A DNA stretch of 6,594 nucleotides from Phytoactinopolyspora endophytica. Lineage in GTDB: Bacteria > Actinomycetota > Actinomycetes > Jiangellales > Jiangellaceae. The position numbers were made by a program, and so were the translations under genes. The stretch spans positions 275,562-282,155 of the forward strand of contig NZ_ML142856.1 of assembly GCF_004138495.1 (NCBI RefSeq). The letters are read 5' to 3'. Within the stretch, counting starts at the first letter, position 1; every line of letters starts with the position of its first letter. The notes beneath the pieces were generated by a model, which saw only the letters and a program-made list of their open reading frames with translations, made no database searches and was not told the DNA's origin. Shown here in pieces: positions 1 to 5,803 of the stretch.

Positions 1-572
1 CCGACCTGTCCAACGCGGCGCCGTTCCTGGCGGCCGCCCTGCTCACCGGTGGCACCGTCCACATCCCGCGGTGGCCGGCCGCTACCACCCAGCCGGGAGC
101 GGCCCTGGGCGACCTGCTCTCCCGGATGGGCGCCACCTGTGAGCTCGACGACGACGGCCTGACGGTCCGTGGGACCGGTACGGTCCAGGGCATCGACGCA
201 GACCTGCGCGACGTCGCCGAGCTGACACCGGTTCTGGCCGGTCTCGCGGCAATGGCCGACTCTGAGTCGCAGTTCCGTGGCGTCGGGCACATTCGTGGCC
301 ACGAGACCAATCGGCTGGCGGCGCTGGCGACCGAGATCAACGGTCTCGGCGGCGACGTCTCCGAGACCGACGACGGCCTGACAATCCGTCCGCGGCCGCT
401 GCACGGCGGCGTGTTCCACAGCTACGACGACCACCGGATGGCTCAGGCCGGTGCCGTACTCGGCCTGGCCGTACCGGGCGTCCAGGTGGAGAACATCGCC
501 ACCACTGCCAAGACCCTCCCCGAGTTTCCCGGCATGTGGGCGGCCATGCTCGAGCCGGAGCGCGTGGCGTGA
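1..572 (+). CDS. aroA: 3-phosphoshikimate 1-carboxyvinyltransferase (EPSP synthase), C-terminal part; 5' end outside window
   Basis: EPSP synthase is the cytoplasmic enzyme that joins phosphoenolpyruvate to shikimate-3-phosphate in the sixth step of the shikimate pathway. The reading frame is already open at the left edge (first full codon at 3) and ends at TGA 570-572, so about 189 C-terminal residues are present. Visible family landmarks are the [12 protein letters not shown] stretch at the left edge, the [13 protein letters not shown] block encoded around 285-325, [10 protein letters not shown] around 421-451, and the terminal KTLPEFP motif around 509-531. The closing part resembles what I recall of mycobacterial AroA. 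One residue is odd: the usual ETDRL reads ETNRL here (AAT at 309-311). The stop overlaps the rsgA start, indicating translational coupling. Identification is firm; the N-terminal half cannot be judged. Confidence 0.96.
   Translation, partial: DLSNAAPFLAAALLTGGTVHIPRWPAATTQPGAALGDLLSRMGATCELDDDGLTVRGTGTVQGIDADLRDVAELTPVLAGLAAMADSESQFRGVGHIRGHETNRLAALATEINGLGGDVSETDDGLTIRPRPLHGGVFHSYDDHRMAQAGAVLGLAVPGVQVENIATTAKTLPEFPGMWAAMLEPERVA
557..560 (+). promoter_or_regulatory. Shine-Dalgarno GGAG for rsgA, inside the aroA 3' end
   Basis: GGAG lies 8 nt upstream of the GTG at 569. Together with the GTGA overlap with the aroA stop codon, it supports 569 as the rsgA start rather than the in-frame ATG at 536. 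Confidence 0.6.
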
Positions 573-1603
573 GCTCCAGGCGGTCCCCGTCGTCGTACGA
601 CGAAAGCGACGTCAGGGTCCGTCCTGGGCGCGGTTCCCGCCCACGGAGCAAGATCCGGCCGGCCCACCGCAACGCCCTGTCCGGCATGGTGATCGCCGTG
701 GACCGAGGCCGTTACACGTGCGTCACGGACGGCGACGCCCACATCGTCGTCGCCATGAGCGCGCGTGAGCTCGGTCGGGGCGCGGTGGTGGTCGGGGACC
801 GGGTGAGCCTGGTGGGTGACGTCTCCGGACAGGAGGGGTCGCTGGCCCGGATCGTCCGGGTACACCCTCGGGCGTCGGTGCTGCGCCGTACCGCCGACGA
901 CGACGATCCGGTGGAACGCGTCGTCGTCGCCAACGCCGATCGCATGGTGATCGTCACCGCGGTCACCGACCCGGAGCCGCGTCCACGGTTGATCGACCGA
1001 TGCCTGGTCGCTGCGTACGACGCTGAGATGACCCCGCTGTTGTGCATCACCAAGGCGGATCTCGGCGACCCCGCACCGCTGATCGACGCCTACGAGCCGC
1101 TCAACACGCCCATGATCGTCACCGAGCTGGGCAACGTCGGCGCAGCGAACCCCGGTCTGCCGGACCCTCTCCGCAGGCTCCGCGAGACGCTGCACGGACA
1201 GTCGAGCGTCTTGGTCGGCCATTCCGGAGTCGGGAAGTCCACCCTGGTCAACGCGCTCGTCCCGGGATCGGACCGTGCGACCGGTACAGTCAATCTGGTC
1301 ACTGGTCGTGGCAGGCACACCTCCACGAGCGCGGTTGCGCTCCGGCTGCCCGAAGGCGGCTGGGTGATCGACACTCCGGGAATCCGCTCGTTCGGGCTCG
1401 CTCACGTCGATCCGGACACGCTCATCCACGCGTTCGGTGACCTGGCCTCGGAGACGGACGAGTGCCCGCGCGGCTGCACCCATGGATACGGCGCACCGGA
1501 GTGCGCGCTCGACGTGGCGGTCGCCGCCGGACGGCTGGTGCCTGAGCGCGTCGAATCGTTCCGACGATTGCTGGCGAGCCGGGAGCGTCAGGCCGGCGAC
1601 TGA
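569..1603 (+). CDS. rsgA: ribosome small-subunit-dependent GTPase A (RsgA/YjeQ)
   Basis: RsgA is a circularly permuted GTPase that binds the 30S decoding region late in assembly and hydrolyses GTP to release assembly factors. The 344-residue product has the expected order: a basic N-terminal tail (about 1-37), an OB-fold (about 38-105), then the permuted G domain. That domain shows G4 TKAD (161-164), P-loop GHSGVGKST (217-225), a G2 region GRGRHTST (246-253) and G3 DTPG (268-271). A C-terminal zinc-binding segment follows, with C299, C303, H305 and C312. TKAD in place of NKxD is a common variant and not a defect. The GTG start at 569 overlaps the aroA TGA as GTGA and has a GGAG 8 nt upstream; the in-frame ATG at 536 would add 11 residues inside aroA. 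It is probably co-transcribed with aroA. Function is assigned with high confidence by motif content and order. Confidence 0.96.
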   Translation: MSSRRSPSSYDESDVRVRPGRGSRPRSKIRPAHRNALSGMVIAVDRGRYTCVTDGDAHIVVAMSARELGRGAVVVGDRVSLVGDVSGQEGSLARIVRVHPRASVLRRTADDDDPVERVVVANADRMVIVTAVTDPEPRPRLIDRCLVAAYDAEMTPLLCITKADLGDPAPLIDAYEPLNTPMIVTELGNVGAANPGLPDPLRRLRETLHGQSSVLVGHSGVGKSTLVNALVPGSDRATGTVNLVTGRGRHTSTSAVALRLPEGGWVIDTPGIRSFGLAHVDPDTLIHAFGDLASETDECPRGCTHGYGAPECALDVAVAAGRLVPERVESFRRLLASRERQAGD

Positions 1604-1635
1604 GACGCCGCGCGAACTGTTGCCTCTGAACGCGC

Positions 1636-1641
1636 TACATT
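1636..1641 (+). promoter_or_regulatory. candidate -10 hexamer (TACATT) of a leaderless hisN promoter
   Basis: TACATT fits the actinobacterial TAnnnT -10 pattern. Exactly 6 nt separate it from the GTG at 1648, so transcription would begin at or next to the start codon. No Shine-Dalgarno sequence precedes hisN. No convincing -35 is visible: the region 16-17 nt upstream reads CGAACTG. The call therefore rests on the -10 and its spacing. Confidence 0.5.
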
Positions 1642-1647
1642 CTGGTG

Positions 1648-2430
1648 GTGGCCCACGATGACGATCTCAGGTTCGCGCACGTTCTCGCCGATGACGCCGA
1701 CGCCCAGACGTTGTCCCGGTTCCGCGCGGACGATCTCCGAATAGAGACGAAGGCCGACGATACGCCGGTCACCGACGCCGACCGGGAGACCGAGGAGGCG
1801 ATCCGCCGCACCCTGTCCCGGGCGCGCCCGCGGGACAGCATCGTCGGTGAGGAGTTCGGCTCCGACGGGTACAGCGCACGTCGTTGGGTGATCGATCCGA
1901 TCGACGGCACCAAGAACTATCTCCGGGGCGTGCCGGTGTGGGCGACGCTGATCGCACTGATGGTCGGAGACGAGGTGGTGGCCGGGGTGGTGTCGGCGCC
2001 CGTGCTGAACCGACGCTGGTGGGCGGCACGAGGTTCGGGTGCGTGGACCGGACGGTCGCTCTCAGCAGCCAGCCGCTGCAGAGTCTCTGACGTCGCTGCC
2101 ATCAGCGACGCGTCGCTGTCCTACTCCGACCTGGCCGAGTGGGAGGAACACGGTGCCCTGCCCGCGTTCCTGGACCTCACCCGCGCATGCTGGCGCACGC
2201 GCGGGTACGGCGACTTCTGGTCGTACATGTTGCTGGCAGACGGCGCCGTCGACATCGCAACGGAGCCTGAGCTGGCACTTCATGACGTCGCCGCGCTGGT
2301 GCCCATCGTGGAGGAAGCCGGTGGTCGTTTCACCGACCTGGCCGGCAAACCTGCTCCGATGGGCAACGGCGCGCTTGCCACGAACGGCCGGCTCCATGAC
2401 GAGGTCCTCGGCCGGCTTGGAGTCAGCTGA
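1648..2430 (+). CDS. hisN: histidinol-phosphatase, inositol-monophosphatase-like
   Basis: HisN hydrolyses L-histidinol phosphate to L-histidinol, the penultimate step of histidine biosynthesis; actinobacteria use this Mg-dependent inositol-monophosphatase-fold enzyme. The 260-residue product shows the family signatures in order: KADDTPVTDAD (35-45), GEEFG with E68/E69, WVIDPIDGT (80-88) with metal ligands D83 and D86, WAARGSGAW (125-133), and HD (212-213) followed by a conserved EEAGG segment near the C-terminus. Length is normal for the family. Two tandem GTG codons (1645 and 1648) could start it. I chose 1648 because the -10 TACATT ends 6 nt before it, which suggests a leaderless mRNA. It follows rsgA by 44 bp. 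A general inositol-phosphate phosphatase is the alternative, but the aroA–rsgA–hisN order favours HisN. Confidence 0.88.
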   Translation: MAHDDDLRFAHVLADDADAQTLSRFRADDLRIETKADDTPVTDADRETEEAIRRTLSRARPRDSIVGEEFGSDGYSARRWVIDPIDGTKNYLRGVPVWATLIALMVGDEVVAGVVSAPVLNRRWWAARGSGAWTGRSLSAASRCRVSDVAAISDASLSYSDLAEWEEHGALPAFLDLTRACWRTRGYGDFWSYMLLADGAVDIATEPELALHDVAALVPIVEEAGGRFTDLAGKPAPMGNGALATNGRLHDEVLGRLGVS

Positions 2431-2472
2431 ACCAGAGCCCATGGTCGCCGGCGCCCGCTCCCGCCCGGCCTC

Positions 2473-4002
2473 TTACTCGCTCGTCGACGGTAGGGGCACC
2501 TTGCGGAGCAGAAGGGTGACCACTACGGCGGCGACACCCAGCAACGCCGCCCCGAAGACCGCCGACATGTTGAGTCCATGAACGAACGCGTCCCGCGCGC
2601 CCGCGACCATCGTCTCGGCCAGCTCAGGCGGCAGCTCCTCGGCCACGGCGACCGCACCGCCCAGGGTGCCGGTAGCCGTGTCGGCGGCCTCGGCCGAGAT
2701 GTCGCGTGGAAGCGCATCCCGTACCTCGTCGGTGTAGACGGCGGCGGCCAGGCTTCCCAGCGTCGCGATCCCCAGCGCACCGCCAAGCTCGGAGCCGGTC
2801 TCGTTCACGGCGGCCGCGGCACCCGCGTTCTCTGCCGGGGCGGTGGCGATCACCATGTTGTACGCCATGGAGAGCGCGGTGCCCATCCCGAATCCCATGA
2901 CGCTGTATCCGCCGATCAGCGCCGCGATCGAGTCATCTGCATCGAGTCGGGTGAGCAGAGCGAACCCGACAGCGCCGAAGGCCAGCCCCGCACCGACGAC
3001 CACGCCCGGCCGGATCCACCGCACCGCCATGGTTCCGAGTGAGATCCCGACCATCATCACGGCCACCATGGGCAGCATCCACAGCGCGGCGGTCACCGGA
3101 CGGTAGTCCATCACGAGCTGCATGTGCTGCACGACGAGCATGCCGACGCCCGCGCTCGCCAGGATGAGCACCAGGTTCGCCCCGATCGAGGCGGAGAAGG
3201 CCGGATACCGGAACAGACCGACGTCCAGCAACGGATCGGGGCGGGAACGCTGCCGGCGCACAAAGAGGTAACCGAGTATCGACCCGATGGCCATCGCGAT
3301 CGCCGGGAGGACATCCCACCCGTACTCGGCGAACTCCTTCAGAGCCCAGATGACCAGCAGCACCGCCGCCATCGCCAGTACCGCTCCGATCAGGTCGAAA
3401 CGTCCTGGCCTCGGATCCTTGTACTCGGGTAGCAGCATTGGCGCCAGCACCAGCAACATCACCATGACCGGGATGTTGATCAGAAAGACCGAACCCCACC
3501 AGAACTGCTCGACCAGCAGACCGCCGATGATCGACCCGAGTGGAAAGCCTGCGCTGAAGGCCCCGGTCCAGATGGCTACGGCGGTCCGCCGCTCCGCGTC
3601 GTCATGGAACATGTTGCGGATAAGCGCCAGGGTGGACGGTGCAAGCGTTGCGCCTCCGATCCCCAGGAGGGCACGGGCGACGATCAGCATCTCAGCGCTC
3701 GTGGAGTAGGCCGCCATCAGTGACGCCGCGCCGAACGCCACGGCGCCGATCATCAGCAGCTTCCGCCGGCCCATTCGGTCACCCAGGGTGCCCATGGTGA
3801 TCAGCAGACCAGCGATGAAGAAGCCGTAGATGTCCATGATCCACAGCAGCTGGGTACCCGTCGGCTCGAGGTCGGCACTCAGCCACGGCACCGCCATGAA
3901 CAGCACCGACAGATCCATTGATGCCAGCAACGCCGGCAACGTGAGCACGGCGAGCCCGATCCACTCCCGGCGGCCCGCCTTGTTCTTGGTCACTTCTACC
4001 AT
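2473..4002 (-). CDS. MFS multidrug exporter, DHA2 (14-TM) family, LfrA/SmvA/QacA-like
   Basis: The 509-residue protein is a proton-coupled drug exporter of the inner membrane. Evidence includes a conserved Asp in helix 1 (D30 in SMDLSV), LLWIMDIYG (52-60) in helix 2, MFS motif A in the 2-3 loop (GTLGDRMGRRKLL, 71-83), and a helix-5 antiporter motif C region (151-161). RFDLIG (201-206) opens the segment that separates the two halves in 14-helix members, and ELGGALGIATLGSL (405-418) is typical of DHA2. The overall sequence recalls LfrA of mycobacteria and SmvA of enterobacteria, which export dyes, quaternary ammonium compounds and some fluoroquinolones; the substrate here is unknown. Motif C is atypical: GSIIGG replaces GPxxGG. 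ATG at 4002 was chosen because the GTG at 4041 lies within the promoter. It is divergent from a TetR gene and convergent with hisN. Confidence 0.92.
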   Translation of the reverse strand: MVEVTKNKAGRREWIGLAVLTLPALLASMDLSVLFMAVPWLSADLEPTGTQLLWIMDIYGFFIAGLLITMGTLGDRMGRRKLLMIGAVAFGAASLMAAYSTSAEMLIVARALLGIGGATLAPSTLALIRNMFHDDAERRTAVAIWTGAFSAGFPLGSIIGGLLVEQFWWGSVFLINIPVMVMLLVLAPMLLPEYKDPRPGRFDLIGAVLAMAAVLLVIWALKEFAEYGWDVLPAIAMAIGSILGYLFVRRQRSRPDPLLDVGLFRYPAFSASIGANLVLILASAGVGMLVVQHMQLVMDYRPVTAALWMLPMVAVMMVGISLGTMAVRWIRPGVVVGAGLAFGAVGFALLTRLDADDSIAALIGGYSVMGFGMGTALSMAYNMVIATAPAENAGAAAAVNETGSELGGALGIATLGSLAAAVYTDEVRDALPRDISAEAADTATGTLGGAVAVAEELPPELAETMVAGARDAFVHGLNMSAVFGAALLGVAAVVVTLLLRKVPLPSTSE

Positions 4003-4008
4003 GCGCCA

Positions 4009-4037
4009 AATATACAAATGTCTTATACGTGTGTCTA
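4009..4037 (-). promoter_or_regulatory. promoter of the MFS exporter gene, leaderless
   Basis: On the minus strand, TAGACA (4037-4032, five of six matches to TTGACA) and TATATT (4014-4009) are separated by 17 nt, the optimal spacing. The -10 ends 6 nt before the ATG at 4002, so the transcript should begin at the start codon. There is no Shine-Dalgarno sequence, in agreement with this. The -35 lies inside the 31-bp palindrome, so a bound regulator would block RNA polymerase. Confidence 0.7.
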
Positions 4038-4052
4038 GCACGCCTGTATAAG
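4022..4052. promoter_or_regulatory. 31-bp palindromic operator, probable TetR-family binding site
   Basis: CTTATAC (4022-4028) and GTATAAG (4046-4052) are perfect 7-bp inverted arms centred on 4037. Three more inner pairs match (4031/4043, 4033/4041, 4034/4040), giving 10 of 15 pairs. The site lies between the divergent MFS and tetR start codons. It covers the MFS -35 and the candidate tetR -10, so one repressor dimer (or two) could control both genes. A further TATAC at 4011-4015 may be an accessory half-site. The palindrome is seen directly; its binding by this regulator is inferred. Confidence 0.7.
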
Positions 4053-4059
4053 GTATGGT
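4047..4059 (+). promoter_or_regulatory. candidate -10 region of the tetR gene
   Basis: Two possible -10 elements occur. TATAAG (4047-4052) would give a leader of about 8-9 nt. TATGGT (4054-4059), fitting TAnnnT, would start transcription close to the ATG at 4068. No clear -35 is present for either. No Shine-Dalgarno sequence precedes the ATG, so a leaderless or near-leaderless mRNA is likely. TATAAG lies inside the right arm of the palindrome, which would allow autorepression. Confidence 0.4.
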
Positions 4060-4067
4060 TTCCAGCT

Positions 4068-4733
4068 ATGGGGCACCGTGAAGACCTGCTCGAAGGCGCC
4101 AAGCGCTGCTTGTACGAGAAGGGGTACGCACGCACCACGGCGCGAGACATCGTGGCCGCGTCCAGCACCAACCTCGGCTCTATCGGCTACCATTTCGGCT
4201 CGAAAGAGGCGTTGCTCAATAGTGCGTTGATCGAGGCCATGCGGGACATGAGCCGCGAGTTCACCCGGATCAGCGCCGAAGACATCGGCGGACCCAGCTT
4301 CGATGACATCGTCGCGGGCTGGAATCGAGTCATCGAGGCGTTCGGCGAGTATCGATCGTTGCTCGTCTCCCAGATCGAGGCTTGGGCCCAGGCGGAACGC
4401 TCCGACGAGCTACGCACGCAGCTCGCCGAGTACTACGAGCAAGAGATCACAGACGGGATATCACTCACCCGGGAGTACTACGACGCCCCGGACGACCCTT
4501 CGGCGCGCGCCGTCGCCGCCGTGGTCACCGCATTGGCCGACGGACTTGTCCTGCAGTGGCTCATCGACCCGGAACGCGCGCCGACCGGCCACGACGTGGC
4601 GACGGGCCTGAATATCATCGGTCGCGCGATCAGCCGAACCGCGGGCACCACAGCCGACGACACCGCAGCCGACAGCAGCCCAACTGACGGCATCCCAACT
4701 GACGGCACCGAGACCGAGGACATCGACGGCTGA
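4068..4733 (+). CDS. TetR/AcrR-family transcriptional regulator, probable repressor of the divergent exporter
   Basis: The 221-residue protein is a one-component DNA-binding regulator. The N-terminal helix-turn-helix spans about 8-50: GYARTTARDIV (19-29) leads into the turn and recognition helix, and YHFGSKEALL (41-50) is the diagnostic TetR_N ending. The remainder is a helical ligand-binding and dimerisation domain (about 55-192) of a kind seen in TetR proteins beside efflux pumps. Residues 193-221 form a low-complexity acidic Thr/Asp-rich tail encoded by 15-bp repeats, probably disordered. ATG 4068 is preferred over the in-frame GTG at 4029, which lies in the operator and would displace the HTH from the N-terminus. 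Divergence from the MFS gene and the shared palindrome point to repression of the exporter and of itself, relieved by an exported compound (inference). Confidence 0.92.
   Translation: MGHREDLLEGAKRCLYEKGYARTTARDIVAASSTNLGSIGYHFGSKEALLNSALIEAMRDMSREFTRISAEDIGGPSFDDIVAGWNRVIEAFGEYRSLLVSQIEAWAQAERSDELRTQLAEYYEQEITDGISLTREYYDAPDDPSARAVAAVVTALADGLVLQWLIDPERAPTGHDVATGLNIIGRAISRTAGTTADDTAADSSPTDGIPTDGTETEDIDG
4679..4708 (+). repeat. two tandem 15-bp repeats in the tetR 3' end
   Basis: A 15-bp unit beginning CCCAACTGACGG occurs at 4679-4693 and 4694-4708, differing only in the last base. Just upstream, CAGCCGAC recurs at 4651 and 4666, also 15 bp apart. The unit is in frame and encodes PTDGI then PTDGT within the acidic tail, so changes in copy number would keep the frame. 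Confidence 0.85.
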
Positions 4734-4877
4734 ACCCCGCGAGCCGGCCGGCCACGCCACCTCGACCTTCGGCCCACCCCGCCCTCGGGTTGAGATTCGT
4801 CGCTTGTTGCCGCAAAGTATCTGCTCAGGGCCTGCCCAGAGACAATTCGAAAAAACCTTCCAAGATCGCGTCATAAC

Positions 4878-4896
4878 CGGCGCACTACGCCGTTTT
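4878..4896 (+). terminator. weak candidate intrinsic terminator after tetR
   Basis: CGGCG and CGCCG form a 5-bp all-GC stem with a CACTA loop, followed directly by TTTT. The stem is short, the U tract is only four bases, and the site lies about 145 nt beyond the tetR stop and 49 nt before the next start, so it may equally be chance. Confidence 0.3.
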
Positions 4897-4932
4897 GGTG
4901 AGTGACTGGGGAATGCGGACCGCACGACCGAC

Positions 4933-4938
4933 AGGGGG
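4933..4938 (+). promoter_or_regulatory. Shine-Dalgarno AGGGGG for the GGDEF-like gene
   Basis: AGGGGG is 6 nt upstream of the GTG at 4945. An in-frame TGA at 4939-4941 excludes any earlier start, so this purine run helps fix 4945 as the start. Confidence 0.5.
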
Positions 4939-4944
4939 TGACGA

Positions 4945-5772
4945 GTGCGCCACGTGTCGGGGTGCAGCCGGCAGGGTGCGCCAGCCGGGACGCTCGCGGC
5001 GTCTTGGCTGGCGCATCATCATGGCGACTACACGGATCTGGAGGACCTCCTCCCGCCGCCAGGCGTGGACGCCGTCCTCGAGGCACTCGCCGAAGGCGAT
5101 GTTTCGCCGCAGCGCCTCGTCGAGGCATTGACCGTATACGCGTGGGATTCCGTTTCGGACAACTCGGATCTAACGTGCGCATTAGACGATGTCGATGCAC
5201 TTTGGAACATTCTGGAGTCCAATGGCAATCCACCCCTCTCGCGAACTCGCGCGCGCCATGTCGTGACCGATGCATGGGTAGACGCAGTCGCGGCGGACCG
5301 CGCGTCGCCCGGAATAGATGCACTCTCCGGACTACATACCATCGGGTACTTACTCGGCCGCATACACGAGCTCGACCGTTTGACTGACGGGGAGACCTCG
5401 CCTCTGGTAGTTCTGGTGGTGACCTGGCGCGAGCCGGAAAGCCCCTGGGTGCGGATCTCGTGCATCCTCCAGGTGGCCTCTGCCCTCCATGACCGGGTGC
5501 GCAATGAGGCCACACTCAGTCAATTCGGTACACACTGCGCAGTAGCCCTTGTTCCGGACGATAACCGCGCTCGACTCGAGAGGGGCAGCTTGGTAAAACG
5601 GCTCAATACCGGAGAACTCACCACAGTTGGCTTCGATGTCGACCTGGTCCCACTACCAGAAGATCGGTCGCTTGTAACTGAACTAATCGTACGACTTCAG
5701 GACGGATTAACGGTCGGCGACAAATCTGGGCCGATCGGCCGGTTCCATCGCGACCGGAACTCCCTAGACTAA
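4945..5772 (+). CDS. protein with a degenerate, probably non-catalytic GGDEF-like domain
   Basis: I do not recognise a named family for this 275-residue protein, but its C-terminal half resembles a decayed GGDEF (diguanylate cyclase) domain. IDALSGL (124-130) matches the D.LTGL opening, a hydrophobic strand VVLVV (155-159) follows, then a helix (about 170-186), and SQFGTHCAVAL (192-202) sits where R.GGDEFAV would be. The GGDEF signature is lost, the metal-binding Asp of the first strand reads TWRE, and the RxxD inhibitory site reads RNEA (186-189), so c-di-GMP synthesis is not expected. Residues 1-120 look helical and soluble, with no signal peptide or membrane segment. The gene is AT-richer than its neighbours (samples of 60 bases give about 48-53% GC) and has TTA codons at 5182, 5350 and 5707. 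It precedes the sigma gene by 31 bp and may be co-transcribed with it. Its domain call is tentative; the reading frame is likelier than the overlapping antisense ones. Confidence 0.6.
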   Translation: MRHVSGCSRQGAPAGTLAASWLAHHHGDYTDLEDLLPPPGVDAVLEALAEGDVSPQRLVEALTVYAWDSVSDNSDLTCALDDVDALWNILESNGNPPLSRTRARHVVTDAWVDAVAADRASPGIDALSGLHTIGYLLGRIHELDRLTDGETSPLVVLVVTWREPESPWVRISCILQVASALHDRVRNEATLSQFGTHCAVALVPDDNRARLERGSLVKRLNTGELTTVGFDVDLVPLPEDRSLVTELIVRLQDGLTVGDKSGPIGRFHRDRNSLD

Positions 5773-5790
5773 CGGGAGACCGGAAGAGGT

Positions 5791-5794
5791 AGGG
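5791..5794 (+). promoter_or_regulatory. Shine-Dalgarno AGGG deciding a TTG start for the sigma gene
   Basis: AGGG, within the purine-rich stretch 5783-5796, lies 9 nt upstream of TTG 5804. No in-frame ATG or GTG exists between the upstream TAG at 5765 and the start of the sigma domain, so the TTG is the best start. Confidence 0.5.
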
Positions 5795-5803
5795 ACTGAA
5801 CCG

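Larger units (their letters stand above)
4734..4944 (+). other. 211-bp intergenic region between tetR and the GGDEF-like gene
   Basis: No credible coding frame is seen. The first 60 bases are GC-rich; bases from about 4840 to 4877 are AT-richer and include a run of six A. One weak hairpin followed by TTTT lies at 4878-4896. No convincing -35/-10 pair was found for the downstream gene. TTGAGA at 4790-4795 has no well-spaced -10, and the TATCTG at 4818 is 22 nt away. Confidence 0.6.

Noticed and set aside
536..568. ATG 536 as the rsgA start
   Set aside because: It adds 11 unconserved-looking residues inside aroA. GTG 569 has a well-placed GGAG and the common 4-bp stop/start overlap.
443..1483. 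A 346-codon minus-strand open frame opposite rsgA
   Set aside because: It mirrors rsgA, whose GTPase motifs are complete; the antisense product is Arg/Asp/Val-rich low-information sequence typical of a shadow frame.
2431..2472. Bidirectional terminator between convergent hisN and the exporter gene
   Set aside because: The 42-bp gap is GC-rich with small GCCGGC/GGCGCC palindromes, but no stable stem followed by a T run in either direction is visible.
4003..4041. GTG 4041 as the exporter start (13 extra residues)
   Set aside because: The added codons are the promoter itself (-10 TATATT and most of the -35). The extra residues look unlike an MFS N-terminus.
4029..4067. GTG 4029 as the tetR start
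   Set aside because: It lies within the palindromic operator and places 13 extra residues before the normal TetR N-terminus.
4908..4914. GGGGAAT as a SigR-type -35 upstream of the GGDEF-like gene
   Set aside because: No GTT -10 element occurs at the required spacing; the downstream sequence instead contains the Shine-Dalgarno region.
4871..5515. A 214-codon minus-strand open frame opposite the GGDEF-like gene
   Set aside because: No recognisable motif, Arg/Pro-rich composition and no convincing ribosome binding site; the plus-strand frame has a Shine-Dalgarno sequence and domain-like pattern.
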